Position numbers and translations under genes: made by a program | DNA from: an uncultured Pseudomonadales bacterium | GTDB lineage: Bacteria; Pseudomonadota; Gammaproteobacteria; Pseudomonadales; Azotimanducaceae | Direction: 5' to 3' | DNA: 52,551 nucleotides | NCBI GenBank assembly: GCA_905182095.1 | Contig: CAJJAQ010000205.1 | Location: 1-52,551, forward strand | In this document: positions 1 to 8,461 of the stretch, one piece after another | Numbering within the stretch: the first letter of the stretch is position 1 | How the letters are laid out: each line of letters opens with the position of its first letter | Notes under the pieces: model-generated | What the model was told of the DNA's origin: nothing | The model's input: only the letters and a program-made list of their open reading frames with translations | Databases searched by the model: none

Positions 1-1
1 G

Positions 2-148
2 CCATCTAAAACCCACTGCTTGGTTGTTCTAATGGCCCTACAGCAACGTAGGTTTCTGTCGACGGATCTGAATAACGAAGAATGTGATCCACTGGTAAAC
101 AGCGCGTCACGCCTTAAAGCGGCGCTAGGTAAGAAAAAAGAAATTTAA
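2..148 (+). CDS. C-terminal end of an unidentified protein (partial)
   Basis: An open frame runs in from the left edge and stops at a TAA at 146-148, giving about 48 residues that end in a charged tail (LKAALGKKKEI). Nothing in it matches a family I recognise. The charged, helix-like end and lack of internal stops are compatible with the last part of a real gene whose body lies outside the window, but an open frame this short could also be chance. The stretch from 149 to 358 holds no convincing gene, only an A-rich repeat. Confidence 0.35.
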   Translation, partial: PSKTHCLVVLMALQQRRFLSTDLNNEECDPLVNSASRLKAALGKKKEI

Positions 149-223
149 CGCGATGCTCCGTTGGGTTTACGGATTAAAATTTTTCGGTGCCAATGAGAAC
201 AACACTAAAAGACTGTGGGGCCA

Positions 224-259
224 AACTGAAAAGAAAACTGAAAAGAAAACAGAGAAGAA
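224..259. repeat. A-rich tandem repeat, 3 x 12 bp
   Basis: The unit AACTGAAAAGAA occurs twice exactly and a third time with two changes. It lies in the spacer after the partial gene. A possible reading frame across it (153-362) would encode Lys/Glu/Thr repeats but has no family features and no good ribosome site, so I treat this as noncoding low-complexity sequence. Confidence 0.7.
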
Positions 260-358
260 AAAACCAAGAGGGAAATATGAGGCAGAAAATATAAAAAGGA
301 AAAATGTAGCCCCCAACAAAACTTTACGCCCGTGGGGACTCTATCTTGTAACGAGGTT

Positions 359-1066
359 CTAACCGCCCCAACTCTTTAGTCGAACAACAAATGAATCATC
401 TTCAACAGAGCGAATGTCTTTTACGCTGCGAAGAAATTCTGCCCAAGCAGGATCCTTTTGGTTCGCGTCGAACAAGGCAATCATTTCTGCCATGCTATTT
501 GCAGATATAGCCACGCCATGAGTGGTTGCGGCTGTGCCATTGCCCATAGTTTGAAAGATACTTGATGGCAGATTACTCGCGCGCGAAGACATCATTTTAT
601 TCCATGCCGCAACATAAGTTGCAGGGTCCTCAATGTTCATTAAAATGAAGCGAGTCACCGGATTGGCTGAAGTAATTGCATCAGCAGAACCGGCAGTAAT
701 GTTCGTTGAGCGAAACATAGTTTGGCTAACTTGGGTTGCTGCCTTGCTCATTGCCGCCTGGAACGTCGCCCAGTCTTTGGAGCCTTGGTTCAAAGCACGC
801 CCTGCGTCCATTTCGGCACTTGATGCGTATGACACTGATAACGAATGAGTTGCCGGGTTAGTGCCGTTTGCAAGCATCTGCGACAAAGTGACTGAGGTTA
901 GGCTCTTCTTCCCAGTCGGTGAGTTTCGATAGTTATCCAGAGCTGCGACAACTGCCGCAGGATCGTTGGCTTTAATCTGATAATAAATACCAATCCGCGC
1001 CTCTGCTGATGCAGATTGCGCAAGAACAAGAAGCAGCATAGAGGCTGCAAATATTATGCGTTTCAT
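359..1066 (-). CDS. Secreted protein with two related alpha+beta repeats, function unknown
   Basis: 235 residues with a clear Sec signal peptide (Lys-Arg then a Leu-rich core, likely cleaved after SASA near residue 21), so it is probably periplasmic or exported. The mature part is an internal duplication. Residues about 27-105 and about 137-215 share the pattern 'D-P-A..V-A-A' near the start, 'NGT..ATH..S' or 'NGTAATTHGVAIS' in the middle, and 'W..F...M/V' near the end. Each half resembles a dimeric alpha-beta barrel unit, so the protein may form an intramolecular dimer. That fold is an inference from pattern, not a family match. It has no close neighbour on its strand, and no catalytic residues are evident. 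Confidence 0.75.
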   Translation of the reverse strand: MKRIIFAASMLLLVLAQSASAEARIGIYYQIKANDPAAVVAALDNYRNSPTGKKSLTSVTLSQMLANGTNPATHSLSVSYASSAEMDAGRALNQGSKDWATFQAAMSKAATQVSQTMFRSTNITAGSADAITSANPVTRFILMNIEDPATYVAAWNKMMSSRASNLPSSIFQTMGNGTAATTHGVAISANSMAEMIALFDANQKDPAWAEFLRSVKDIRSVEDDSFVVRLKSWGG

Positions 1067-1284
1067 TGAAATGTCCCTTTTTATTATTGTTTTAGGTGCA
1101 CAGGAGTATTGAAGACTTAGCCGCGTTGGTCAACAAATGTACAGCTTTGATTGCGCGCGTCTAAAATCCTCAAATTAGGCTTTGCAACAAATAAAGGAAC
1201 AGGGCACTTCAGCAAGCGCCCACAGGTCTGGAAGACAAAACCCACCTATAAACGAAAGGTGCTCAAAGGAAATTTTACAGCGAC

Positions 1285-2139
1285 TTAGGAAGTGCTGGAC
1301 ATCAACAAATCTAAGCGGCTGGCCAGTTTTTCCAGCGATCCTGCAAAAACAGGCACCACCAATTGATCAGTGCCTGCTGCAGCATAGGCGGCAATTGTCT
1401 CAGGGTTTACTGGATGACGGTTTGGCCCAACGATAAGCTGAATATCGCGTCGAGACCGGCCACTGGCAGCCAAGGCAGCATCAAGCCCCGGCAGCCGCTC
1501 AACTAACGCCTCGGGCGTTAAATCATATCCGTACCAACCATCACCAATGCGCGCAACCCGCCTTAACGCAGGGTCAGACTCGCCACCAAATATAATCGGT
1601 GGATAGGGTTTTTGCACAGGTTTCGGATTGAAATGACATGGCGCTAACTCAACGGTTTTACCGGAGAACTCGGAAATGCCCTCAGACCAAAGCGCGCGCA
1701 TGACCATAATATATTCTTCGGTCCGAGAGGCTCTAGTAGAAAAATCCATGCCCAGACTGTCGAACTCTTCCTTGAGCCAGCCAATGCCGACACCAAAGTC
1801 CACCCTACCACCAGATAAATAATCTAAATCAGCGACCATTTTTGCGGTATACACCGGTTGTCGTTGGGGCACCAAGCAAATACCAGTGCCTAATCGCACG
1901 CGCTCGGTGTGAGCGGCAATAAAGGTTAGTGCCGTGAAAGGGTCCAGAAGACCTTCAGGATTACCGGGAATACGGCCATCGTCCGCGTAAGGATAGGTAG
2001 ACGCATAGTCTGGATAAAACAGAACGTGCTCTGGCACCCATATGCCATGCACACCTTTGGCTTCGACCATTTGCACTGCATCTTTTATAAACCCAACCGG
2101 CGTCTTCTCATTAAACGCCATAGCGACACTAATTTTCAT
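1285..2139 (-). CDS. LLM-class F420-dependent oxidoreductase (bacterial luciferase-like)
   Basis: 284 residues from the ATG at 2139, which has a strong ribosome site (GAGAGGGA) just upstream; a longer reading to 2169 adds ten residues with no such site. The TIM-barrel luciferase-like family is shown by an N-terminal MKISVAMAF strand, 'RVRLGTGICLVPQRQP', 'GRVDFGVGIGWLKEEF' and 'PPIIFGGES'. The family uses reduced flavin (FMN or F420) for monooxygenation or hydride transfer; the substrate cannot be told. The gene lies directly downstream of an alpha/beta hydrolase on the same strand, 115 bp apart, so they may be co-transcribed. Because gammaproteobacteria rarely use F420, FMN is the likelier cofactor. 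Confidence 0.85.
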   Translation of the reverse strand: MKISVAMAFNEKTPVGFIKDAVQMVEAKGVHGIWVPEHVLFYPDYASTYPYADDGRIPGNPEGLLDPFTALTFIAAHTERVRLGTGICLVPQRQPVYTAKMVADLDYLSGGRVDFGVGIGWLKEEFDSLGMDFSTRASRTEEYIMVMRALWSEGISEFSGKTVELAPCHFNPKPVQKPYPPIIFGGESDPALRRVARIGDGWYGYDLTPEALVERLPGLDAALAASGRSRRDIQLIVGPNRHPVNPETIAAYAAAGTDQLVVPVFAGSLEKLASRLDLLMSSTS

Positions 2140-2254
2140 TGTTCCCTCTCCCAAAGGTAAAAACATCACACAGGGTGGGCTGTTGCTCCGACAGAAGCAA
2201 GCGCACTCACACGCGCCCTGCGCTCCTCATTAACATTGAAGCGCTAAAAAACTG

Positions 2255-3133
2255 CTAGTTTGCAGCAGCACCGGCCTTAATAAAATCCACCACCAAACCG
2301 GGATCTTGCATAGCAATAAAGTGAGTTAACTCGGGCAGTAAAACATCTTGTCCATGCTGAAACTGATGGGCCAATTCTGGCCAAGTGGGCGATGCTGAAA
2401 AATCCATCTCTTGGCTTGTTTCATCCCGAGGATTTGCTCGCAATACAACCACTGGGGTGCTAATTGTTGAAATCAGCGGATATATATTTTCATCAAATTC
2501 CGCCATGTATACCGACGCTTCTACTTCGGGCGGGCAGGCCAGTTCTAGGCCCTGGTTAGCGGAAGGCAAAAGACCGTACTCGCAATAGTCAGTAAAAACT
2601 TGCGGGTCCCAGGTCACGTAGGGCGCACGCTCGGCATACCTACTGTGCATATCCGCAACCGTCGCAAAATGGCTTCGTCGACGTGCTACAGGATGTTCAG
2701 CAACTGAATCGAACTGATGCTTAGTGCTGTTCTTAAACGCCTCTGGAGACAAAATGACCGGATCAACTAACACCAGATGTTTGAAGTGTTTCGCTTGATG
2801 GCCACAGGCGTGCACAACACAGTGACCGCCCATGGAGTGACCCACACCAATGGCGTCTTGCAGATCAAGCATTGCGCACACCTGAAGTAAGTCATTACCA
2901 AACTGAGGCCAGCTATAGGGGGGAACATTTCCGGACCGCCCATGACCGCGCATATCCACGGCAAAAATATGCCAATCCTCAGGCAACCCTGCAACCACTT
3001 GATCCCAACAACGCGCATGAAAGCCGGTCGCGTGGACTAGCAGAACCTGCTGGCCGCCGGGAGCGCCCCATTCAAATACAGATAAATCAACATCAGGCAG
3101 ATTAAGGGTCATTTGCTTTGGCGAAGCTGGCAT
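2255..3133 (-). CDS. Alpha/beta hydrolase
   Basis: 292 residues. The nucleophile elbow GHSMGG places the catalytic Ser at about residue 100, and 'LTHFIAMQDP' near the C terminus gives the His at about 271. The acid is probably an Asp after the 'PVVVLRANPRDE' strand. The oxyanion region is 'HATGFHARCWD' (about 34-44), and 'FAVDMRGHGRS' is the usual strand-4 signature. There is no signal peptide, so it is cytoplasmic. Such proteins hydrolyse esters, C-C bonds or epoxides; nothing here fixes the substrate. It stands upstream of the LLM oxidoreductase on the same strand and divergent from idi. Confidence 0.88.
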   Translation of the reverse strand: MPASPKQMTLNLPDVDLSVFEWGAPGGQQVLLVHATGFHARCWDQVVAGLPEDWHIFAVDMRGHGRSGNVPPYSWPQFGNDLLQVCAMLDLQDAIGVGHSMGGHCVVHACGHQAKHFKHLVLVDPVILSPEAFKNSTKHQFDSVAEHPVARRRSHFATVADMHSRYAERAPYVTWDPQVFTDYCEYGLLPSANQGLELACPPEVEASVYMAEFDENIYPLISTISTPVVVLRANPRDETSQEMDFSASPTWPELAHQFQHGQDVLLPELTHFIAMQDPGLVVDFIKAGAAAN

Positions 3134-3285
3134 ATTTCAAACTCGAATGAACTACAAAAAATCGGGCGTAAGCTACAAAAATTACCCCAACGGAGCTAGA
3201 TATCTTAGGCGAAAGCTGCACAAAGCGTTACACTAGAAATCTGTACAATAGTGTACTAGCGAATATTCCTTCAGCGACGAAAATC

Positions 3286-3861
3286 ATGACAGACCAAATC
3301 AACACAAGAAGCGAAATAGTTTCAGACGAAGCAGAGTTACTCATCCTCGTTGACAGCGAAGACCAGCCTGTTGGCGAGCTTGACAAAGCCGCCTGCCACA
3401 ACGGCGATGGCAAACTGCACAGAGCTTTTTCACTCTTCATTCTCAACAGCAAGGGTCAAATTTTGCTGCAAAAGCGCGCAAAAAATAAGCGTTTATGGGG
3501 CGGCTATTGGTCAAATTCTTGCTGTTCACACCCAAGGGTTGGCGAGTCCATGGCCGATGCCGTAATACGCCGTAGCGAACAAGAGCTTGGCATCACAGTG
3601 AATGCAAAGTTTGTCTACAAGTTTGAATACTCGGCCCAATTCGGCGATATGGGTAGCGAACACGAACTGTGTTCAGTTTATGTTGCACAAACCGAAGATG
3701 AACCAACATTCAATACCGAAGAGATCAGCGCCTGCCGCTGGGTTTCTCCAGCCAAACTAGCTAAAGCACTCGTGGACAATGCTGACCATTATACGCCTTG
3801 GTTAAAATTGGAATGGGAAACCTTGCGCACAGATCATAGCAACGTACTCAGAGCATCTTAA
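3286..3861 (+). CDS. idi: Isopentenyl-diphosphate delta-isomerase, type I
   Basis: 191 residues with the Nudix-like IDI fold. The 'WSNSCCSHPRVGE' segment holds the catalytic Cys (about residue 80), 'HRAFSLFI' supplies a metal-binding His, and 'SEHELC' gives the Glu residues (125, 127) of the metal and active site. It interconverts isopentenyl and dimethylallyl diphosphate for isoprenoid synthesis. It is a stand-alone gene, divergent from the alpha/beta hydrolase with 152 bp between them. Length and motifs are complete. Confidence 0.95.
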   Translation: MTDQINTRSEIVSDEAELLILVDSEDQPVGELDKAACHNGDGKLHRAFSLFILNSKGQILLQKRAKNKRLWGGYWSNSCCSHPRVGESMADAVIRRSEQELGITVNAKFVYKFEYSAQFGDMGSEHELCSVYVAQTEDEPTFNTEEISACRWVSPAKLAKALVDNADHYTPWLKLEWETLRTDHSNVLRAS

Positions 3862-3983
3862 ACTTATCGCAGAACGCAAATAGAAGCCGAAGCAATCACG
3901 GCCTAAACAAGGGTCTGTTTCTACTTATGCTGCGGCTATCACTACCCCGCTAATTCGGCTTTAACATCAGTGGCGTGAAGCAC

Positions 3984-4544
3984 CTAAACTCGCCTCAATC
4001 TTTGCCACCGGCCTTTAGGTAGGGTAACGCGGATGGCATCGTCAAGGTTTACCAACCCGCCCCGTACCACTCTGGCCATAATGCCGGCTTTACGAATAAG
4101 ATTGCCGGCAATATCCGTATCTACGACCGCTGCCATTAACCCTTGTTGATAATCATCTAATTGTTTACACGGATTTCTTAAACCAGTGATCTGCACTTGC
4201 GCCTCCACGCCAACGGTGAGCAAAGTACCTAACGGCAAGCTCAGCAAATCTATGCCAATGGTGGTGAAATTTTCCCCCATAGTCCCTGGGTTCACAGCAA
4301 AACCCTGCGCGCGTAGTTGCTGAAGAAGTTCAAAATGCAAAAGGTGTACTTGACGAAGATTAGGTTGTGTCGGATCGGCTTTGACTCTAGACCGATGTTG
4401 GACGGTGACTGCGCTATGCACATCACCCTCAAGACCAAGCCCTTGAAGCAAGCGCACCTGACTAACAGGCGTTTTACTAAAGCAATGCTCCCGGCTAATA
4501 CTGATTCCGATAAGCGAGCCCATTGTGTCAGAGGGTTTTTCCAC
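3984..4544 (-). CDS. MOSC domain protein
   Basis: 186 residues of MOSC (molybdenum cofactor sulfurase C-terminal) fold, seen in 'GLGLEGDVHSA', 'PGTMGENFTTIGIDL' and the conserved Cys in 'GLRNPCKQLD' (about residue 126). MOSC proteins bind sulfurated molybdenum cofactor or move sulfur, and some reduce N-hydroxylated compounds. The frame begins with GTG immediately after the TAG of the upstream crotonase gene, so the two are likely translationally coupled. An in-frame ATG seven codons later (4523) is an alternative start, and neither has a strong ribosome site. Confidence 0.85.
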   Translation of the reverse strand: MEKPSDTMGSLIGISISREHCFSKTPVSQVRLLQGLGLEGDVHSAVTVQHRSRVKADPTQPNLRQVHLLHFELLQQLRAQGFAVNPGTMGENFTTIGIDLLSLPLGTLLTVGVEAQVQITGLRNPCKQLDDYQQGLMAAVVDTDIAGNLIRKAGIMARVVRGGLVNLDDAIRVTLPKGRWQRLRRV

Positions 4545-5285
4545 CTATTTCATCGATTGCGGCTTCAGACGCACTCCCGCTGTTGCGGCAGTGTGCAGGT
4601 CAAACCACTGGTCAGCAGTTTGCCCCAAACGTGCGCGCATACCCCGCTTGATTTTTGCTGGTGCGCCCGCTGGAAAATCTGCAAAGCGTGCACAAATAGC
4701 GCCAGCTGTTTGCACAATTTGATCATCATTAACACATTGATTGGCAAGGCCCAATCGCAGCATATCTGAACCGTTCAATCGATCTCCAAGCAATACAACT
4801 TCAGCGATCACCGCTTCACTGTGGCGCAAATTCAGCCAGGCAAGGTTGTAGGGCGCTGCCATACCAATCTGCACCTCGCCCACTTGGACAAAAGACTGTT
4901 CGCCCACCACCAAATAGTCGCAGGCCAGAGCTAACGCCGCACCACCATTTATGGCATACCTCTGCATGGCACCAACAATTGGTTTGTCGCATTGAAATAA
5001 TGCTTTATGCGCGCCACGCCAAATTGCTTGAAAATCAGCCAGCCACTCTGGCTCTGGCGTAGCGTTAAAGGCACCCAGGTCTAAACCAGAACAAAAGGCG
5101 CCACCCTCGCCACGAAGCATAATTGCCTGTACCTGTTGATCCGCATTTAGGGCATTAATGCTTTCTGCGAGAGCAATACCTAAAGGCCCAGTAATGGCAT
5201 TTTTGCGAACAGGTCGATTCAATACGACTTCGGCCCATACACCCCCTGCTTCGGTAGTAAACTTATTGACTAAAACCTCTTTCAT
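4545..5285 (-). CDS. Enoyl-CoA hydratase/isomerase family protein
   Basis: 246 residues of crotonase fold. Oxyanion-hole segments are 'GGAFCSGLDLGAF' (about 61-73) and 'AINGGAALALACDYLV' (about 111-126). The ATG has a good GAGGGG site. In classical hydratases the second segment reads GGG-x-E-L, and that Glu is one of two catalytic acids. Here the position is Ala, while a Glu remains in 'VGEVQIG' (about 137). This points to an isomerase, thioesterase or other acyl-CoA chemistry rather than standard hydration. It lies directly upstream of the MOSC gene with no gap. Confidence 0.88.
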   Translation of the reverse strand: MKEVLVNKFTTEAGGVWAEVVLNRPVRKNAITGPLGIALAESINALNADQQVQAIMLRGEGGAFCSGLDLGAFNATPEPEWLADFQAIWRGAHKALFQCDKPIVGAMQRYAINGGAALALACDYLVVGEQSFVQVGEVQIGMAAPYNLAWLNLRHSEAVIAEVVLLGDRLNGSDMLRLGLANQCVNDDQIVQTAGAICARFADFPAGAPAKIKRGMRARLGQTADQWFDLHTAATAGVRLKPQSMK

Positions 5286-5359
5286 GACTGCCCCTCTACT
5301 CTGTTAACCTGTTTTTTAGCAAAAAAAGCCTCTCAAACCAAACGCTTTCACCCGGCAAC

Positions 5360-6271
5360 CTAAACAAGCAAAAGAATGCCCAAAAGCAGCAAAAACATGC
5401 CTATCATCTCGCGAATTCTAATGCGCTCACGCAAAAAGAAAACAGATGTAACCAAGGTAAACAACAATTCCACCTGACCTAACGCTCTGACTATTGCCGC
5501 GTTTTGTAAAGACATGGCCGTAAACCAACAAATAGAACTAACGCTACCAATCAGCCCAACCCACACGGCGATGGGCCAACTGCGAGTAACCTTTTTAATT
5601 TGCGCCGGTTCCCTCAGAGCAAGATACATGCCCATCAGTAACGTCTGCAAGGTAAGGGTAACGGCAAGGGTAAAACCAGCGCGCTCAGCCAAACCTAGAG
5701 CGGGCGCAGAACTACCCGGCATACTGGCGTCAACGTCTACACTCAACGCCAAACTTGCGCCGCGAAAACACACCGCGCACAGCGCAAAAGCAGTGCCCGC
5801 CAGCACGCCATACCAAACGCTGGCATCACCCTGCAAAAAATCCTTGGTGCGAATACTGCCCGAGAGAAAGAACACGCCAATCAAACTCACCGCAATACCC
5901 ACTAATGCTAAGCCAGATACTGCGTCGCCCAAAATGATCAAACCCAAAAGCGCTGCCTGCACTGCCTCGGTCTTACTCAGGGCAGTACCCACGGCGAAAT
6001 GCGAGCCACTTACTGCTGCCACTAATGCTGAAGTGGCAATGATCTGCATAACTGCGCCAACCGTTACATAAGCCAAAAAAGCCAAATTTAGGTCGGGGAA
6101 ACGGCCCTCCCAGATATAGGCAACATATATCCAGGCAAATGGAATGGCGTAAACAAAACGCACGTAAGCTGCGCCATTGACAGATAACTCTCCCGTTAGG
6201 CGTTTTTGCAACAACGAACGCAAGTTCTGCAAAAAAGCACCGGCGATTGTTAAACCAATCCAGAGTTCCAT
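5360..6271 (-). CDS. EamA/DMT-family transporter
   Basis: 303 residues, about ten hydrophobic segments in two repeats of five, as in the drug/metabolite transporter superfamily. Segments near residues 85-105 (GSHFAVGTALSKTEAVQAAL) and 255-290 have the helix-turn pattern of EamA domains. It is an inner-membrane exporter or permease of unknown substrate. Its ATG overlaps the TGA of the MATE gene by one base, so the two are very probably co-translated and may export related compounds. Confidence 0.88.
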   Translation of the reverse strand: MELWIGLTIAGAFLQNLRSLLQKRLTGELSVNGAAYVRFVYAIPFAWIYVAYIWEGRFPDLNLAFLAYVTVGAVMQIIATSALVAAVSGSHFAVGTALSKTEAVQAALLGLIILGDAVSGLALVGIAVSLIGVFFLSGSIRTKDFLQGDASVWYGVLAGTAFALCAVCFRGASLALSVDVDASMPGSSAPALGLAERAGFTLAVTLTLQTLLMGMYLALREPAQIKKVTRSWPIAVWVGLIGSVSSICWFTAMSLQNAAIVRALGQVELLFTLVTSVFFLRERIRIREMIGMFLLLLGILLLV

Positions 6272-7653
6272 CAGCGCGCCTGCTGTGAAGGCAGCGCCTG
6301 ATGCACCGCTATCTCGCGCCGAGACACCCTATTAAATCGATAGAGCAAAAGTATTGCGGCGCAGGTTAAACCCGTGGCCATGCCAATCCAGTAACCGTAC
6401 ACACCAAAATCTAAGGCTTCGAAATAGCCGAATCCTAGGATCCAAGCAACAGGAAACCCCACTACCCAGTAACATATTAGGGCAATCAAAAAAGGTGCTC
6501 TTGTGTCCTTGTAGCCCCTCAGTGCGCCCATACCAATTACCTGTAGATCATCGGATAACTGAAAAAATGCAACGATGACTATTAACCCTGTCGCGAGCTC
6601 CACCACAGATACCTCTGTAGAATATAGGCTGACAATAAATTCCCCACCTAACAACAATGAAGAGACAGCAAAAAGTGCGAATACAAAACCTGCACCCACT
6701 GCCACTAAACCGCTGCGGCGAGCGGCAACGTAATCTCCAGCGCCAACGTTGTAACCCACGCGAATTGAAGTCGCCATACCCAGCCCCAACGGAATCATAA
6801 AAACTAGGCCAGACACGTTATTGACAATCTGATTAGCCGCCACGGTCTCTACGCCCAGGCGGCCGATTAATAGGGTGACGGCGGAAAATATACTGAACTC
6901 AGCAAAGGTTGAAAGACCAATTGGCAGACCCAACCGAACCAAGCGCTTAATCTCGATAGTGTCAGGCCAAGAAAACTCGGCAAATACGTTGGTTACTTTC
7001 ACTCTAGAAAACTGCACAACGCAAATAATGGCAATAAATTCAAAGGCCATCACAACAGAGGTCGCCCAACCACAGCCCTCGCCCCCCATAGCCGGCAAAC
7101 CCATACCGCCGTGGATAAACCAATAATTCAGCGGAATTTTGAGCAAAAAAGCAGAACCGGCAATGAGCATTGCAGGGGTGGTCCAGGACGTACCTTCACA
7201 CAGGTAGCGCAGCACAAAGTAACCCAGCACCGGCAAAACACCCCAACTAACCGCTTTCACATAAGCCATAGTTATGGGAATGGCTAAGGGATCAACACCA
7301 ACAAAGTGATACATGGGTTCCAGGTTATGCAGCAGGATCATCATGGCAACACCGCAGAAAAACGCTATCCACAGCGCCTGACGCACTACGGCGCCAGCCT
7401 CGCGCACCCGACCACCACCATGCAATTGAGAAACCGTGGGGGTAACCGCCATAACAATGCCAGCAATTAGCATCAGTACCGGCCAAAAAATGACGCCTCC
7501 GAGCGCAACACCAGCCAGTTCAACGGAACTGACGCGCCCGGCCATGATTGTATCTAGTACACCCAGGCCCATTTGGGCTAGCTGTGTGATCACCAAGGGC
7601 AAGGCTAAGCCGGTCAGCTTTTTCAACTCTGTCGTCACCACTGCCCGATCCAT
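6271..7653 (-). CDS. MATE-family efflux transporter
   Basis: 460 residues with about twelve hydrophobic helices in two MatE halves. Family signatures include 'PLVITQLAQMGLGVLDTIMAG' at the N terminus (a NorM-like first helix) and 'ANQIVNNVSGLVFMIPLGLG' at the start of the second half. It is a Na+ or H+ coupled multidrug exporter of the inner membrane, substrate unknown. It is first gene of a pair with the EamA transporter and divergent from the rubrerythrin operon across a 291-bp spacer that holds the Fur-like and OxyR-like sites described here. Confidence 0.93.
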   Translation of the reverse strand: MDRAVVTTELKKLTGLALPLVITQLAQMGLGVLDTIMAGRVSSVELAGVALGGVIFWPVLMLIAGIVMAVTPTVSQLHGGGRVREAGAVVRQALWIAFFCGVAMMILLHNLEPMYHFVGVDPLAIPITMAYVKAVSWGVLPVLGYFVLRYLCEGTSWTTPAMLIAGSAFLLKIPLNYWFIHGGMGLPAMGGEGCGWATSVVMAFEFIAIICVVQFSRVKVTNVFAEFSWPDTIEIKRLVRLGLPIGLSTFAEFSIFSAVTLLIGRLGVETVAANQIVNNVSGLVFMIPLGLGMATSIRVGYNVGAGDYVAARRSGLVAVGAGFVFALFAVSSLLLGGEFIVSLYSTEVSVVELATGLIVIVAFFQLSDDLQVIGMGALRGYKDTRAPFLIALICYWVVGFPVAWILGFGYFEALDFGVYGYWIGMATGLTCAAILLLYRFNRVSRREIAVHQALPSQQAR

Positions 7654-7774
7654 CGCATTTACTCAGTTTACTGGCATCAAAAAAAAGCCCATTACGCCAA
7701 GCATTGTACAGGTGGACTCACAGGGAGACAGCGCCTCATTCTTTATTAGAAGTGGGCGGATGGGCGTCCGAAAT

Positions 7775-7793
7775 GGGAATCATTATCATTGAG
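7775..7793. promoter_or_regulatory. Fur-box-like site
   Basis: The stretch GAATCATTATCATTGAG within 7775-7793 reads on the other strand as AATGATAATGATT, which is the core of the Fur consensus (GATAATGATAATCATTATC). By eye 13 of 19 positions fit in one alignment. It sits between the divergent MATE and rubrerythrin genes. Iron control of a diiron-protein operon would make sense, but this is a motif match only. Confidence 0.5.
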
Positions 7794-7810
7794 GAAAGTA
7801 ACTAAGAATT

Positions 7811-7843
7811 GATCATTGATAGGCAAAACCTATTACAATGATC
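7811..7843. promoter_or_regulatory. Inverted repeat with OxyR-like core
   Basis: GATCATTGATAGG on the left is mirrored by CCTATTACAATGATC on the right, with a CAAAA centre and two extra bases in the right arm. The core, 7819-7833, is ATAG-N7-CTAT, the spacing of the OxyR consensus (ATAGnTnnnAnCTAT), with one of the defined positions different. It lies about 64 bp upstream of the start predicted from the -10 at 7878, the usual position for OxyR activation. An oxyR gene is found 2.6 kb away. Confidence 0.55.
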
Positions 7844-7877
7844 TAAAGTTTCAAATAGAAATGAAAACCTAGATATC

Positions 7878-7883
7878 TATACT
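7878..7883 (+). promoter_or_regulatory. Likely -10 element of the rubrerythrin operon
   Basis: TATACT, one base from the sigma-70 consensus, lies 61 bp upstream of the rubrerythrin ATG. No good -35 is found 16-18 bp before it (ATAGAA at 7855), which would fit a promoter that depends on an activator such as OxyR bound at 7819-7833. Confidence 0.4.
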
Positions 7884-7944
7884 AGGCCCCAGTCACCAAG
7901 CCTTAGGCTTGTACTTACTCAACTAAGACGGAGTTCATGTAATC

Positions 7945-8361
7945 ATGGAACTAAAGGACAGCAATACATTGCAAAACCTTAAGGACGCCTTTGCTGGAGA
8001 ATCTCAAGCAAATCGTCGTTACCTATACTTCGCAGCAAAGGCTGATATTGAAGGCGAGAACGATGTCGCAACAGTATTCCGCTCAACTGCGGAAGGCGAA
8101 ACTGGGCATGCCCACGGACACCTAGAGTACATGGAAGCAGTTGGCGACCCAGCTACTGGCTTACCAATTGGTTCTACATCTGACAACCTCAAAGCGGCTG
8201 TCGCTGGCGAAACCCACGAGTACACAGACATGTATCCGGGAATGGCTAAGACAGCTCGCGACGAAGGCTTTGATGAAATCGCCGATTGGTTTGAAACCTT
8301 AGCAAAAGCTGAGCGTTCACACGCCAACAGATTTCAAAAAGCGTTGGATGCGATGGACTAA
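7945..8361 (+). CDS. Rubrerythrin-family diiron protein without rubredoxin domain
   Basis: 138 residues, four-helix ferritin-like fold. The diiron ligands are visible as Glu19 (GES), Glu52 and His55 (GETGH), Glu89 and Glu92 (GETHEY), Glu123 and His126 (AERSH). The usual C-terminal rubredoxin domain with its CxxC pairs is absent, so electrons must come from another protein; the Fe-S oxidoreductase encoded next is an obvious candidate. The family reduces hydrogen peroxide. It is first gene of a three-gene block with the CCG Fe-S protein and DUF3501, although a terminator-like hairpin follows it, so it may be the most highly expressed part. Confidence 0.93.
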   Translation: MELKDSNTLQNLKDAFAGESQANRRYLYFAAKADIEGENDVATVFRSTAEGETGHAHGHLEYMEAVGDPATGLPIGSTSDNLKAAVAGETHEYTDMYPGMAKTARDEGFDEIADWFETLAKAERSHANRFQKALDAMD

Positions 8362-8382
8362 CCGATATTCGTCGGATGTTCT

Positions 8383-8410
8383 AAAAGGGGCTTAATCGAG
8401 CCCCTTTTTT
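8383..8410 (+). terminator. Rho-independent terminator after rubrerythrin gene
   Basis: Stem AAAAGGGGCT / AGCCCCTTTT with a TAATCG loop, followed by a T run to 8410. It lies 21 bp after the rubrerythrin stop and before the Fe-S protein gene, so it may be a partial terminator that sets different expression levels within the block. Confidence 0.85.
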
Positions 8411-8461
8411 ATGTCAGCAAAACAGCATAGACCCTGTCAATGATGAGAATAGAGAAATTCA

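Noticed and set aside
153-362. Reading frame of 69 residues rich in Lys and Glu
   Set aside because: It is mostly the translation of the 12-bp tandem repeat, lacks a ribosome site and has no family features.
1182-1436. 84-residue plus-strand frame at the end of the LLM gene
   Set aside because: It overlaps the LLM coding region in antisense and has no supporting features.
4317-4769. 150-residue plus-strand frame across the crotonase-MOSC junction
   Set aside because: Antisense to two well-supported genes; no motifs.
5514-6071. 185-residue plus-strand frame within the EamA gene
   Set aside because: It is antisense to a clear membrane transporter and its product has no recognisable fold.
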